DNA of 64,000 nucleotides, taken from positions 235,329 to 299,328 of the forward strand of contig NZ_JAGPXX010000005.1 of NCBI RefSeq assembly GCF_018070345.1. The letters run 5' to 3'. Shown in pieces: positions 27,194 to 35,671 of this stretch. Under the pieces are notes generated by a model. It was given only the letters and a program-made list of their open reading frames with translations, was not told the DNA's origin and did not search any database. A program made the translations under genes and the position numbers. Numbering within the stretch: the stretch's first letter is position 1; each line of letters begins with the position of its first letter. Source of the DNA: Streptomyces sp. F63. Its GTDB lineage: Bacteria > Actinomycetota > Actinomycetes > Streptomycetales > Streptomycetaceae.

Positions 27194-28456
27194 ATGTCGC
27201 TTCTCAACGACTCCCTGCACGAAGTCGACCCGGACGTCGCCGCCGCCGTCGACGCCGAACTCGACCGCCAGCAGTCCACCCTGGAAATGATCGCCTCGGA
27301 GAACTTCGCGCCGGTCGCGGTGCTGGAGGCCCAGGGTTCGGTCCTGACCAACAAGTACGCCGAGGGCTACCCCGGCCGCCGCTACTACGGCGGCTGCGAG
27401 CACGTCGACGTCGTCGAGCGGCTGGCCGTCGAGCGGATCAAGGAGCTGTTCGGGGCCGAGGCCGCCAACGTCCAGCCGCACTCCGGCGCCCAGGCGAACG
27501 CCGCCGCGATGGCCGCCGTGCTCAGCCCCGGGGACACCATCCTGGGCCTGAACCTCGCGCACGGCGGGCACCTCACCCACGGCATGAAGATCAACTTCTC
27601 CGGCAAGCTCTACAAGGTGGCCGCCTACCACGTCGACGCCGAGACCGGCCGGGTCGACATGGACCAGGTCGAGCGGCTCGCCAAGGAGGAGCGGCCCAAG
27701 CTGATCATCGCGGGCTGGTCCGCCTATCCGCGGCAGCTCGACTTCGCGGCCTTCCGGCGGATCGCCGACGAGGTCGGCGCGTACCTCATGGTGGACATGG
27801 CGCACTTCGCCGGTCTGGTGGCCGCGGGCCTGCACCCCTCCCCGGTGCCGCACGCCCACATCGTCACCACCACCACCCACAAGACGCTGGGCGGTCCGCG
27901 CGGCGGCGTGATCCTCTCCACGGCCGAACTGGCCAAGAAGATCAACTCGGCGGTCTTCCCCGGCCAGCAGGGCGGCCCGCTGATGCACGTCATCGCGGGC
28001 AAGGCCGTGGCCTTCAAGGTCGCCGCGAGCGAGGAGTTCAAGGACCGCCAGCGGCGCACCCTGGCCGGCTCGAAGATCCTCGCGGAGCGGCTGATGGCCG
28101 AGGACGTCACCGCGACCGGCGTCTCCGTCCTCTCCGGCGGCACGGACGTCCACCTCGTCCTGGTGGACCTGCGCAACTCCGAGCTGGACGGGCAGCAGGC
28201 CGAGGACCGCCTCCACGAGGTCGGCATCACGGTCAACCGCAACGCCGTCCCGAACGACCCGCGCCCCCCGATGGTCACCTCCGGCCTGCGGATCGGCACC
28301 CCGGCACTGGCCACCCGCGGCTTCGGCGAGGACGACTTCCGCGAGGTCGCCGACATCATCGCCGAGGCGCTCAAGCCGAGCTACGACGCCGAGGCGCTGC
28401 GCGCCCGGGTCTCCGCCCTGACGGTGAAGCACCCGCTGTACCCCGGGCTCAAGTAG
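27194..28456 (+). CDS. glyA: serine hydroxymethyltransferase
   Basis: A 420-residue PLP enzyme that interconverts serine plus THF with glycine plus methylene-THF. The PLP lysine is about K230 in [13 protein letters not shown]. Other conserved blocks are [21 protein letters not shown] and Q-P-H-S-G-A-Q-A-N. The gene begins 32 bases after gcvH and is followed by a strong hairpin, so the operon is read as gcvT-gcvH-glyA. With GcvT and GcvH it balances glycine, serine and one-carbon units. Confidence 0.97.
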   Translation: MSLLNDSLHEVDPDVAAAVDAELDRQQSTLEMIASENFAPVAVLEAQGSVLTNKYAEGYPGRRYYGGCEHVDVVERLAVERIKELFGAEAANVQPHSGAQANAAAMAAVLSPGDTILGLNLAHGGHLTHGMKINFSGKLYKVAAYHVDAETGRVDMDQVERLAKEERPKLIIAGWSAYPRQLDFAAFRRIADEVGAYLMVDMAHFAGLVAAGLHPSPVPHAHIVTTTTHKTLGGPRGGVILSTAELAKKINSAVFPGQQGGPLMHVIAGKAVAFKVAASEEFKDRQRRTLAGSKILAERLMAEDVTATGVSVLSGGTDVHLVLVDLRNSELDGQQAEDRLHEVGITVNRNAVPNDPRPPMVTSGLRIGTPALATRGFGEDDFREVADIIAEALKPSYDAEALRARVSALTVKHPLYPGLK

Positions 28457-28466
28457 CCCGCGCGCT

Positions 28467-28495
28467 CCGCGGCCCGCCCGACCGGCGGGCCGCGG
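28467..28495 (+). terminator. terminator hairpin after glyA
   Basis: CCGCGGCCCGCC and GGCGGGCCGCGG form a perfect 12-bp stem with a 5-base loop starting 11 bases after the glyA stop codon. No U-tract. It probably ends the riboswitch-controlled transcript and separates it from sdaA; a TATATT (28546-28551) further on could be the -10 of an independent sdaA promoter. Confidence 0.75.
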
Positions 28496-28686
28496 GGCGG
28501 CACGGGGCGGGAACGAGCGGCCCGGCATGCCCGGTTTCCGCCCCGTATATTGCCCTTGGCGGCATCTCATCCCTCGTGCCGCCTCGTGCGCCCCCCATCG
28601 CCCGCACCGCCGTCCGGCCCCCCATCCCGTGGACCGCCGGGCGGCCCGTTTCCCCGCCACCACGGGGACGATCCGGGAGTACCACC

Positions 28687-30069
28687 GTGGCCATCTCCGT
28701 CTTCGATCTCTTCTCGATCGGCATCGGACCGTCCAGTTCCCACACCGTGGGCCCGATGCGGGCCGCACGCATGTTCGTCAAGCGGCTGCAGCGGGAGGGC
28801 CTGCTGGGCGAGACGGCCTCGGTCCGCGCCGAACTGTTCGGTTCCCTCGGCGCCACCGGCCACGGCCACGGCACCCCCAAAGCCGTCCTGCTCGGCCTGG
28901 AGGGCCACGCGCCGCGCACCGTGGATGTGGAGCGGGCCGACGACGAGATCGCCCGCATCCGCTCCACGGGACGGCTGCGGCTCCTCGCCGCCGAGGCCGG
29001 CGGCGCCCACGAGATCGGCTTCGACGAGTCCTCCCAGCTCGTCCTGCACCGGCGCCGCTCACTTCCGTACCACGCCAACGGCATGACGCTCACGGCCGCG
29101 GACGCCGGGGGCCGGGCCCTGCTGGAGAAGACGTACTACTCCGTCGGCGGCGGCTTCGTCGTCGACGAGGACGCGGTGGGCGAGGACCGGATCAAGCCGG
29201 ACGACACCGTGCTGAAGTACCCCTTCCGCACCGGCGACGAGCTGCTGCGCCTCTCGCGCGAGACGGGGCTGTCCATCGCGGCCCTCATGCTGGAGAACGA
29301 GAAGGCGTGGCGGACGGAGGAGGAGATCCGCGCGGGCCTGCTGGAGATCTGGCGGGTCATGCGCGCCTGCGTGGACCGCGGCCTGTCCCGGGAGGGCATC
29401 CTTCCCGGGGGCCTGAAGGTCCGCCGCCGCGCCGCCAACTCGGCCCGCCAGCTCCGCGCCGAGGGCGAGGCCCCGGCCCGCGCCATGGAGTGGATCACGC
29501 TTTACGCGATGGCGGTCAACGAGGAGAACGCCGCGGGCGGCCGCGTCGTCACCGCCCCGACCAACGGTGCGGCGGGCATCATCCCGGCCGTCCTGCACTA
29601 CTACACGCGGTTCGTACCGGGCGCCGACGACGAGGGCGTCGTCCGCTTCCTGCTGGCCGCCGGGGCCATCGGCATGCTCTTCAAGGAGAACGCCTCGATC
29701 TCCGGCGCGGAGGTCGGCTGCCAGGGCGAGGTCGGCTCGGCCTGCTCGATGGCCGCGGGCGGCCTCGCCGAGGTCCTGGGCGGCAGCCCGGAGCAGGTCG
29801 AGAACGCCGCCGAGATCGGCATGGAACACAACCTCGGCCTGACCTGCGACCCGGTCGGCGGCCTGGTCCAGATCCCGTGCATCGAGCGGAACGGCATGGC
29901 CGCCGTGAAGGCGGTGACGGCGGCCCGCATGGCCCTGCGGGGCGACGGCCGCCACCACGTCTCCCTGGACAAGGTCATCAAGACCATGAAGGACACCGGC
30001 GCCGACATGAAGGTCAAGTACAAGGAGACCGCGCGGGGCGGCCTGGCGGTGAACGTCATCGAGTGCTGA
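28687..30069 (+). CDS. sdaA: L-serine ammonia-lyase, single-chain iron-sulphur type
   Basis: A 460-residue enzyme that deaminates L-serine to pyruvate and ammonia with a [4Fe-4S] cluster. The N-terminal SDH_beta domain starts [20 protein letters not shown]. The alpha domain has the cluster cysteines C345 (G-C-Q-G-E-V-G), C353 (S-A-C-S-M) and C387 (T-C-D-P-V-G-G). The GTG at 28687 is chosen because it places the conserved F-D-L-F-S-I motif at the N-terminus; upstream codons in frame are low-complexity. It lies 230 bases after glyA, behind a hairpin, so it may have its own promoter. It disposes of serine made from glycine by GlyA. Confidence 0.95.
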   Translation: MAISVFDLFSIGIGPSSSHTVGPMRAARMFVKRLQREGLLGETASVRAELFGSLGATGHGHGTPKAVLLGLEGHAPRTVDVERADDEIARIRSTGRLRLLAAEAGGAHEIGFDESSQLVLHRRRSLPYHANGMTLTAADAGGRALLEKTYYSVGGGFVVDEDAVGEDRIKPDDTVLKYPFRTGDELLRLSRETGLSIAALMLENEKAWRTEEEIRAGLLEIWRVMRACVDRGLSREGILPGGLKVRRRAANSARQLRAEGEAPARAMEWITLYAMAVNEENAAGGRVVTAPTNGAAGIIPAVLHYYTRFVPGADDEGVVRFLLAAGAIGMLFKENASISGAEVGCQGEVGSACSMAAGGLAEVLGGSPEQVENAAEIGMEHNLGLTCDPVGGLVQIPCIERNGMAAVKAVTAARMALRGDGRHHVSLDKVIKTMKDTGADMKVKYKETARGGLAVNVIEC

Positions 30070-30166
30070 GGAATCGGCCCCGACCGGCGCGCCCGACATC
30101 GGCGCCGCCAGTGCACCCCCTGCCTCCGGTCACAGTCCGGCGCCGAGGGGCCCGGCACACCCACAC

Positions 30167-30213
30167 GTATCAAATCGACCCCCTAAGCAATGAACAGGGG
30201 TGCACTTTGATAC
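30167..30213 (+). promoter_or_regulatory. inverted repeat operator abutting the AbiEi-type antitoxin start
   Basis: GTATCAAA (30167-30174) and TTTGATAC (30206-30213) are exact inverse copies 31 bases apart, the right arm touching the ATG at 30214. Between them CCCC and GGGG add a second, inner symmetry. AbiEi antitoxins are known to repress their own promoter by binding inverted repeats, so this is very likely the autoregulatory site. The AT-rich arms contrast with the surroundings. Confidence 0.75.
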
Positions 30214-30828
30214 ATGAACCCCGCAGCAGGTCCGCGCTGCCAACGACGGCTGGCGACGCTCCCTCCCACCTTCACGACCGCCCAGGCACGCCAGGCATCG
30301 CTCTCGTCCCGCGACCTGGCGGCCTTGGTCACGGATGGAGATGTGGACGAGCTCACGCGCGGCGTCTATCGGCGGGCGGACGCACCGGAGACCGCTCACA
30401 CGGACCTCCTGGGCGTTTGCAGACGGGCACCTCGCGCCGTCGTATGCGGAGAGTCCGCCCTGGCTCTCCATGAGCTGATCGACGACATCCCCAGTGCGGT
30501 GCACATCGCAGTCCCGCGCGGCTCGCGCCGTCCCGCCATCTCTTACCCCCCGACCGTGGTGGCGCAGTACTCGGCGAAGACCTTCGACCTTGGCATCGAA
30601 CCCTTCGAGGCTGCTCCGGGAGAGGCGATCCCCACGTACGGTGCCGCCCGCAGTGTCGTCGACGCGATGCGGCATCGCGGCAGGATCGGCGAGAGCCTGG
30701 CCCTGTCCGCACTCGGTCGTTACCTGCGGCGCAATGGGCGGAGCGGAGTAGGCGAGCTCCAGCACATCGCCCGTGAACTGGACGCGCTCTCCGTGATCCG
30801 CCCCGCCGTAGAGGCGGTGCTCGCCTGA
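30214..30828 (+). CDS. type IV toxin-antitoxin AbiEi family antitoxin
   Basis: A 204-residue protein of the AbiEi family. Its N-terminal winged helix-turn-helix reads F-T-T-A-Q-A-R-Q-A-S-L-S-S-R-D-L-A-A-L-V-T-D-G-D-V-D-E-L-T-R-G-V-Y-R (about residues 19-53 overall, the AbiEi_4-type N-terminal domain). It is followed by the A-V-V-C-G-E-S-A-L-A-L-H-E-L segment and a C-terminal helical region. It should bind the adjacent inverted repeat and counter the AbiEii nucleotidyltransferase toxin. Its stop shares one base with the start of the toxin gene, but that gene is broken, so this antitoxin now lacks a local functional partner. It appears intact over its full length. Confidence 0.85.
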   Translation: MNPAAGPRCQRRLATLPPTFTTAQARQASLSSRDLAALVTDGDVDELTRGVYRRADAPETAHTDLLGVCRRAPRAVVCGESALALHELIDDIPSAVHIAVPRGSRRPAISYPPTVVAQYSAKTFDLGIEPFEAAPGEAIPTYGAARSVVDAMRHRGRIGESLALSALGRYLRRNGRSGVGELQHIARELDALSVIRPAVEAVLA

Positions 30829-31256
30829 TGGTCAATCCGACCCGCGACACCGCCGCAGGCCGCGTCTACAACGACCTCCGCAACCTGGCTCGCCGCAGCG
30901 GCCGTTCCACGGACGAGGTCATGGTCGAATACGTACGCGAACGCTTCCTCTACCGCCTGGCGACGTCTCCACTCGGCGGCAAGCACTTCGTCCTCAAGGG
31001 CGGTCTCCTGCTCGCCCAGTTCGGCGCCCGCCGGATGACCCGCGACATCGACATCCCCGGGCCGCGCGTTCCCCGGTGAGGAAACCGAGATCATCCGACG
31101 GATCGCCGCCATCGCTGCCACAGAGGTCGACGATGGCGTGGCATTCGACCCCACCACGCTCAAGACCGTGCCCATCCGCGAAGAGGACGAGTACCACGGT
31201 CTGCGGCTGTCCATTGACCCGGCTGGGCTGTCCGCCGGTTCTCTGAGGCGGCCGTA
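30828..31256 (+). pseudogene. AbiEii/AbiGii nucleotidyltransferase toxin remnant (frameshifted and truncated)
   Basis: The first 77 codons encode an AbiEii N-terminus ending H-F-V-L-K-G-G-L-L-L-A-Q-F-G-A-R-R-M-T-R-D-I-D (nucleotidyltransferase G-G-L and D-I-D motifs). The frame then reaches TGA at 31077-31079. Reading one base later from about 31060 restores family-like sequence: R-A-F-P-G-E-E-T-E-I-I-R-R-I-A-A-I, continuing to H-G-L-R-L-S-I-D and a stop at 31254-31256. Deleting one G in the CCCCGGG run (31055-31061) would join the frames. Even so, the protein would be ~142 residues against ~250-300 for the family, so the C-terminal part is lost. Two lesions make it non-functional unless the G is a sequencing error, which would not cure the truncation. 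Confidence 0.85.
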
Positions 31257-31272
31257 GCCCGGCCGTCGTGGG

Positions 31273-32742
31273 TCATTCCCCGTGGTAAAGGCGGTCCAGG
31301 CCGATCAGTTGGACGGTGGGGTCGTTCTCCGCCAGGTGACGGAGTTCCTCGGTGAAGCCGGTGCCGCTGAAGCAGTGGAGCCTCGTCGCCTCGCTGGCCG
31401 AACCACGTGCGGTCAGCAGGCCGCGGATGTGCCGGAGGCGTGCCAGGTGGCCAGCCCCCATCACGTCGCTCCACTTGGCCTCCCCGATGGCGAGCAGCGC
31501 CTCGCGACCGTCACCGTTCTCGCCGTGAACGGCGACATCGACCTCGTGGCTGGTTCTGGCGGCGGGGTCGTTGACCGTGCCGCCGGCCACTCGCGTCACA
31601 TGACCGCCATGGGTCTCGGGCGCAGCGTGCCAACGGGCCCATTCCCGGCAGACCTGCTCGAAGTGCGGGCCGACGACCTTGCTGAGGAAGGTGGTCCGCG
31701 CGCGGCGCCACACGCCGGGCGCGCGCCCCGGGCGTTCCAAGTCGCCCCAGGCCGGACGCATGACCGCGTGGTAGAAGGTGACCAGCGGTTCGGCAATGCG
31801 GTACGCCGAGCGGTTGCGGCGGAAGGCATCCGCTTCGTGCGTGATCATGCCGACGTCCTGGAGCACGCTCAGCGGATGTGCGAGATCGGTGGCTTTGCGG
31901 CCCAGGTAGTCGGCGATACCGCCACGGGCGGCGTTGCCCGCGGCGATGGCGGCCAGTACGGAGTGGTACAGAGCGGTGTCGTGGAGTTCGGGCTCTTCGG
32001 CAAGAAGGTAGCGGGCCTCCCGGAAGAGCGGGCGCGCCGGGTTGAGCACGGCGCGGGAGACCCAGTCGTCGAAGTCGTCCGGCCCGGCGGGGGTGTCGCC
32101 CTGGGTGAACTCGCGGCGGTAGGCAGGTGTGCCGCCCACGACGGCGTTGGTCAGCAGCGCGGTACGCGGGTCGGTGATCTGCCAGAACTCGGCCGCGAGA
32201 CGGAAATCCAGGGTGGGGACCCCGAGTTCGAGCCCCGCGCGGCCGCGCAGCGGAGCGTTTCCGGACAGCAGCCTTCCCATGAAGGACAGCGCCGAACCGC
32301 ACAGCAACAGGCGTACAGGGGTGTTGGTGTGCTGGGCGGCGGGGTCCAGGGCCCGCTGGATGATGGAAGGCAGAGAAGGCGAAGCCTTGGCCAGGAAGGG
32401 GAACTCGTCGATCACCGCCACCGTCGGGCTGTCCGTTTCAGCGATGCGCAGGAGTTCGGTTACGGCCTCGTCCCAGTGGGCGAAGCGGAACGGGGTGGGC
32501 TGGCCGCGATAGCGGGCCAGCGCCTCGCCGAACTGACGCAGGGCGTCGGCCTCCGTGGTCTCCGTGGCGGTGTACATGAAGCCGCCGGTGGCACGGGTGA
32601 CGGCATCGAGCAGGAAGGTCTTTCCCTGCCTTCGGCGGCCGGAGACCACACCGAGCGTGGCCCTCGGACCGGGCAGGGCTGCGAACCGCGTCAGCTCGGC
32701 CCACTCGAACTCGCGGTCGAACATCTCGGCAGGCTTGTCCAT
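31273..32742 (-). CDS. ATPase_2/DUF234-type ATP-binding protein with nuclease-like C-terminus
   Basis: A 489-residue protein. Walker A is G-R-R-R-Q-G-K-T (residues 35-42) and Walker B V-A-V-I-D-E-F-P-F-L, the pattern of archaeal-type ATPase_2 proteins. A central winged-helix region follows (about 230-330). The C-terminal DUF234-like domain contains E-V-D-V-A-V and, about 20 residues later, I-G-E-A-K-W (about residue 420), the D-x(n)-E-x-K layout of PD-(D/E)XK nucleases. Function is unknown for most members; mobile-element or defence roles have been suggested. The ATG at 32742 with GGGG upstream is chosen, though ATG 32754 is possible. Its stop lies only 17 bases from the end of the AbiEii remnant, so it may have been inserted there. 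Confidence 0.75.
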   Translation of the reverse strand: MDKPAEMFDREFEWAELTRFAALPGPRATLGVVSGRRRQGKTFLLDAVTRATGGFMYTATETTEADALRQFGEALARYRGQPTPFRFAHWDEAVTELLRIAETDSPTVAVIDEFPFLAKASPSLPSIIQRALDPAAQHTNTPVRLLLCGSALSFMGRLLSGNAPLRGRAGLELGVPTLDFRLAAEFWQITDPRTALLTNAVVGGTPAYRREFTQGDTPAGPDDFDDWVSRAVLNPARPLFREARYLLAEEPELHDTALYHSVLAAIAAGNAARGGIADYLGRKATDLAHPLSVLQDVGMITHEADAFRRNRSAYRIAEPLVTFYHAVMRPAWGDLERPGRAPGVWRRARTTFLSKVVGPHFEQVCREWARWHAAPETHGGHVTRVAGGTVNDPAARTSHEVDVAVHGENGDGREALLAIGEAKWSDVMGAGHLARLRHIRGLLTARGSASEATRLHCFSGTGFTEELRHLAENDPTVQLIGLDRLYHGE

Positions 32743-32766
32743 AGGGCCCCACATTGTATAGATGCA

Positions 32767-32777
32767 GTTATTATAAC
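32767..32777 (-). promoter_or_regulatory. AT-rich palindrome with -10 element upstream of the ATPase gene
   Basis: GTTATTATAAC is a perfect palindrome containing TATAAT on the minus strand, an ideal -10, 25-35 bases before the ATG at 32742. The -35 region is weak. Overlap of -10 and palindrome suggests repression. It is by far the most AT-rich patch in the surrounding 250-base gap (32743-32991), which otherwise has no gene. Confidence 0.5.
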
Positions 32778-32991
32778 CGCTCTCATCAAAGAGGTCTGAG
32801 GTCCGCGCCGCAGGCACCGGACCCCAGCCCGCCGCCACCGGGAGAACACGAGTGGCGCGCTCCCGGCGGGCCCCTCGCGGCGCGGCTTCCGCACAGCGGG
32901 GTGCGTCAACACCCCCGGCAGCATTGCCCTTTGCCATCACCGACCGGCCCGTCATAGCGTCGAAGCCGCTCGAACGACGGTCCGACGGGGG

Positions 32992-34689
32992 ATGAGGATG
33001 ACCGAACACGTTCCGGTGACCACGGGGACGGAAGCGGACGCTGACGCGCGCAGGCGGCGGCGCGAGGGGAACACGCTGCTCGCGGCCATGCTGACCAATG
33101 GCCCGAACGAACTCATCGATTTCGTCCTGCCGTTGTGGGCCGGGGCGGCCATCGGGCTGAGCGCCACCGAGGTCGGCGTGCTGCTGGCCGTCGAGATGGT
33201 CTTGTCGATGCTCTTCCGACCGGTCGCCGGTGTGCTGGCCGACACCGTCGAACGCCGGTACGTGGCCGCGGCGGGAGCCGCGCTCTACGGCGTCTCGGCC
33301 GCCGGCTACGCGCTCGCGCAGAGTGCCCCCGTCGCCTACGCGGCCGCCGCCGTCGGCGGTGTGGGCGGCGCGCTGCTGTGGGTGAGCGTCCGGGCGATCG
33401 TCAGCGAACGGCTCGCGGAGGACTCCGCGGTCTTCCCCCGGCTGCTGTCCTCCCAGGAGACCGGCGCCTGGGTGGCGTTCATCGCCGGTCTGACGCTGAT
33501 CGGCCTCATCGGCTACACCGGCGTCTTCCTCGCCTGCGCTGCGGCGTGCGCGGCCGCCGCGGTGCTGCTGCTGGTCTCGCCCCGGAGGCCCGGGCACCCG
33601 CGGACCGTCGTGGAAGGCACGGAAGGCACGGAAGGAGAAACAGCGGAGGGAACGGCCGCGGCCGGTCTCGGCGCCGTGGAACGCAGGCTGCGGCCCATGC
33701 TGCTCGCCGTGGTGCTGACGATGACGGCCGAGTCCGCCGTCTCCCTGCTGCTGCTCCTGCACCTGCAGCGCGGCTTCGGCCTGGAGATCGGCGAGATCGC
33801 GTATGTGTTCCTGCCCGGTGCCATCGCCATGAGCGTCGCCGCCGAACACCTGCACAGGTATGTGGTGCGGTTCGGCCGCTCGCGGGTGCTGATGGCCGCC
33901 TCGCTCTCCAGCGCGGCCTTCGCCGTCGGGCTGGCGTGGGCGCCGAACCCGTTCGTGATCGCGGGACTGTGGATCCTCAGCGGGCTGGCCTGGGCGGCCG
34001 TCATCCCGATCGGGCAGGCGGTGATCGCCGAGGCGTCGGGCGAACAGGCCGGCCGCGGGATGGGGGTGTACGAATCGGCGCGCCTGCTGGGGGCCCTGAC
34101 CGGGGCGCTGGCGGCGGGTGCGCTCTACGACGGCGTCAACTGGACCGCCGCCTGCCTCGTCGCGGCGGTGCCCCTGCTGGCCGGGGCGGTGGTCGTGCCG
34201 CGCGCCGTGCGGAGGCTCGGGGTCGCCGACGTCCCACCCCCGGCGCCGGAGCGGCCGGGACGGCCGGAGAAGCCGCAGGCGTCGGTCGCGGCGGACGGTG
34301 CGTCCGGAGCGGAGAGCCGGGCGGAGGCGGGCACGAAGACGGCGGCGACGCAGCGGCGGCCCGGGCGGGAGGAGAAGGGGAAGCAGAAGACGCCCCGGCA
34401 GATCCGGCGTGAACTGGGCCTGCACGCCGCGCTGTTCGCGGGGGCCCAGCTCGTCCTGCTCGTCGTCGGCCTGTCCTGGCTGAGGGACCTGCTCACCGGG
34501 GACTTCGGCGAACTGCTGCTCAGCGGCGGCAGAGTGCAGGACTCGCCCGTCACCGGCCTGCTCTACGGCGCGGGCCGGCTGTGGACGTTCATCCTGATCG
34601 GGGACGCCCTCTGGCAGGGCGGCAGGCTTCTCGTCCTGACGATCCGCCGCCCCTCCCCGGAAAGCCCGTCCCGCTCCTCCAGCGACTGA
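32992..34689 (+). CDS. MFS transporter with a C-terminal two-helix extension
   Basis: A 565-residue protein. Residues ~30-415 are a normal major facilitator transporter: N-G-P-N-E-L-I-D-F-V-L-P-L-W in helix 1, a motif A-like F-R-P-V-A-G-V-L-A-D-T-V-E-R-R, and 12 hydrophobic segments with a central loop. A ~60-residue charged linker follows (Gly/Glu/Ala/Lys rich, with K-G-K-Q-K-T-P-R-Q-I-R-R). Then two more hydrophobic segments (about 480-502 and 530-550) are separated by a short extracytoplasmic loop. The extension is unusual for MFS. The start is ATG 32992, with ATG 32998 also possible. It is divergent from the ATPase gene, and the substrate is unknown. Confidence 0.82.
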   Translation: MRMTEHVPVTTGTEADADARRRRREGNTLLAAMLTNGPNELIDFVLPLWAGAAIGLSATEVGVLLAVEMVLSMLFRPVAGVLADTVERRYVAAAGAALYGVSAAGYALAQSAPVAYAAAAVGGVGGALLWVSVRAIVSERLAEDSAVFPRLLSSQETGAWVAFIAGLTLIGLIGYTGVFLACAAACAAAAVLLLVSPRRPGHPRTVVEGTEGTEGETAEGTAAAGLGAVERRLRPMLLAVVLTMTAESAVSLLLLLHLQRGFGLEIGEIAYVFLPGAIAMSVAAEHLHRYVVRFGRSRVLMAASLSSAAFAVGLAWAPNPFVIAGLWILSGLAWAAVIPIGQAVIAEASGEQAGRGMGVYESARLLGALTGALAAGALYDGVNWTAACLVAAVPLLAGAVVVPRAVRRLGVADVPPPAPERPGRPEKPQASVAADGASGAESRAEAGTKTAATQRRPGREEKGKQKTPRQIRRELGLHAALFAGAQLVLLVVGLSWLRDLLTGDFGELLLSGGRVQDSPVTGLLYGAGRLWTFILIGDALWQGGRLLVLTIRRPSPESPSRSSSD

Positions 34690-34986
34690 GCCCGGCCAGG
34701 GGCGGGACCGTGGTCACCCGTTGCCGGCGGGCCCGCCCTGCTGCGCACGTTACCGCTGACGGCCGCCGGTTGACGGCGGTTTGGTTGTGGCCGTGCGGGC
34801 GCCGGGAACCGGCCGCACACGTCGAGCGGCCGTCCTCCGGCCGGGCCCCCGCCCCCGTGCCGCCCCGACGGGACCCGTCCGTCGCGGTGATCCGGGTGCG
34901 CTCCCGGCCCCGCCCGGCCGCCGTCCCGCTTCCGGCGGTACCCGCACCCGCCTGCGCCGGGCGCCCGCGCTGTAGAGTCAGCGCCT

Positions 34987-35352
34987 ATGTCGAACCCCGA
35001 TGATCTGCTGGTTGACATCGCCACCACCGTGGAGTCCGAGCAGAGCAATCAGATGTCACTCACCGTCGTCGTTCCCGGAGCCGTCATCACCGGACGCCTC
35101 GCCCCCGAGGGCGTGTGGCGCCAGCGGGTGGCCGAGGTGCTGGGAGGCTCGGACCGGCTGTCGCCGTTCTCGGCCATCTTCACCGCGGACGGCGACCGCA
35201 AGCGCAGCGAGCCGCCCACCCATCTGCATCTCCACGTGGCCCGGATCCTCCAGGGCAGCGTGGGCATTCCCGAGACCGGCGGGATGTACCGGATCGCCAT
35301 CAAGGACGTGAGCGCCTGGACGGTCGGGGACTTCAGCTACTTCGAGCAGTAG
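34987..35352 (+). CDS. conserved-looking protein of unknown function
   Basis: A 121-residue protein that I do not assign to a family. It starts M-S-N-P-D-D-L-L-V-D-I-A-T-T-V-E, then a beta-rich core: S-L-T-V-V-V-P-G-A-V-I-T-G-R-L and, near the end, H-L-H-L-H-V-A-R-I and A-I-K-D-V-S-A-W-T-V-G-D-F. The V-P-G-A-V-I-T-G-R-L strand recalls GvpU-like gas-vesicle accessory proteins, but I cannot confirm this and no other gas-vesicle gene is present. TAGAGT (34973-34978) is a good -10 just eight bases before the ATG, so the mRNA may have a very short leader. A shared terminator lies after the gene. Confidence 0.6.
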   Translation: MSNPDDLLVDIATTVESEQSNQMSLTVVVPGAVITGRLAPEGVWRQRVAEVLGGSDRLSPFSAIFTADGDRKRSEPPTHLHLHVARILQGSVGIPETGGMYRIAIKDVSAWTVGDFSYFEQ

Positions 35353-35552
35353 GCCAGGAGGCCGTCCCGGCGTCCGCCGCCCCGCGTCACCGGCTCCGTA
35401 CGCACGCCGGCGCGCCGCCCCGCGAGCGGCGCCCCGGCCCCGCACGGCCCGTGCCGGGGCGGCCTCCGGCGCTGTTTGTCCCACGCCCCCGTGCCCGGTG
35501 GCTCACAGCCCGGGCCCGGCACCGGCGAAGCCCTCGTCACCACACATACGAC

Positions 35553-35584
35553 AGCCCCGGCAGCGGTTCTTCGCTGCCGGGGCT
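35553..35584. terminator. bidirectional terminator between convergent genes
   Basis: AGCCCCGGCAGC, 8-base loop, GCTGCCGGGGCT: a perfect 12-bp stem. It sits between the end of the unknown-function gene (35352, plus) and the end of the helicase gene (35672, minus), and can terminate either. The remaining ~280 bases of this gap show no gene. Confidence 0.8.
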
Positions 35585-35671
35585 CGCCGTGTCCCCGGAA
35601 GGCACCTGACGCCGTTGGGGACGCCGGTGCCTTACGGGGACGTCACACGGAACGCCGTGCGGTGCCCGGTG

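Noticed and set aside
31060..31061. Treating the AbiEii frameshift purely as a sequencing error
   Set aside because: A single extra G in a homopolymer run could be an error, but the protein would still be truncated by about half, so it is kept as a pseudogene.
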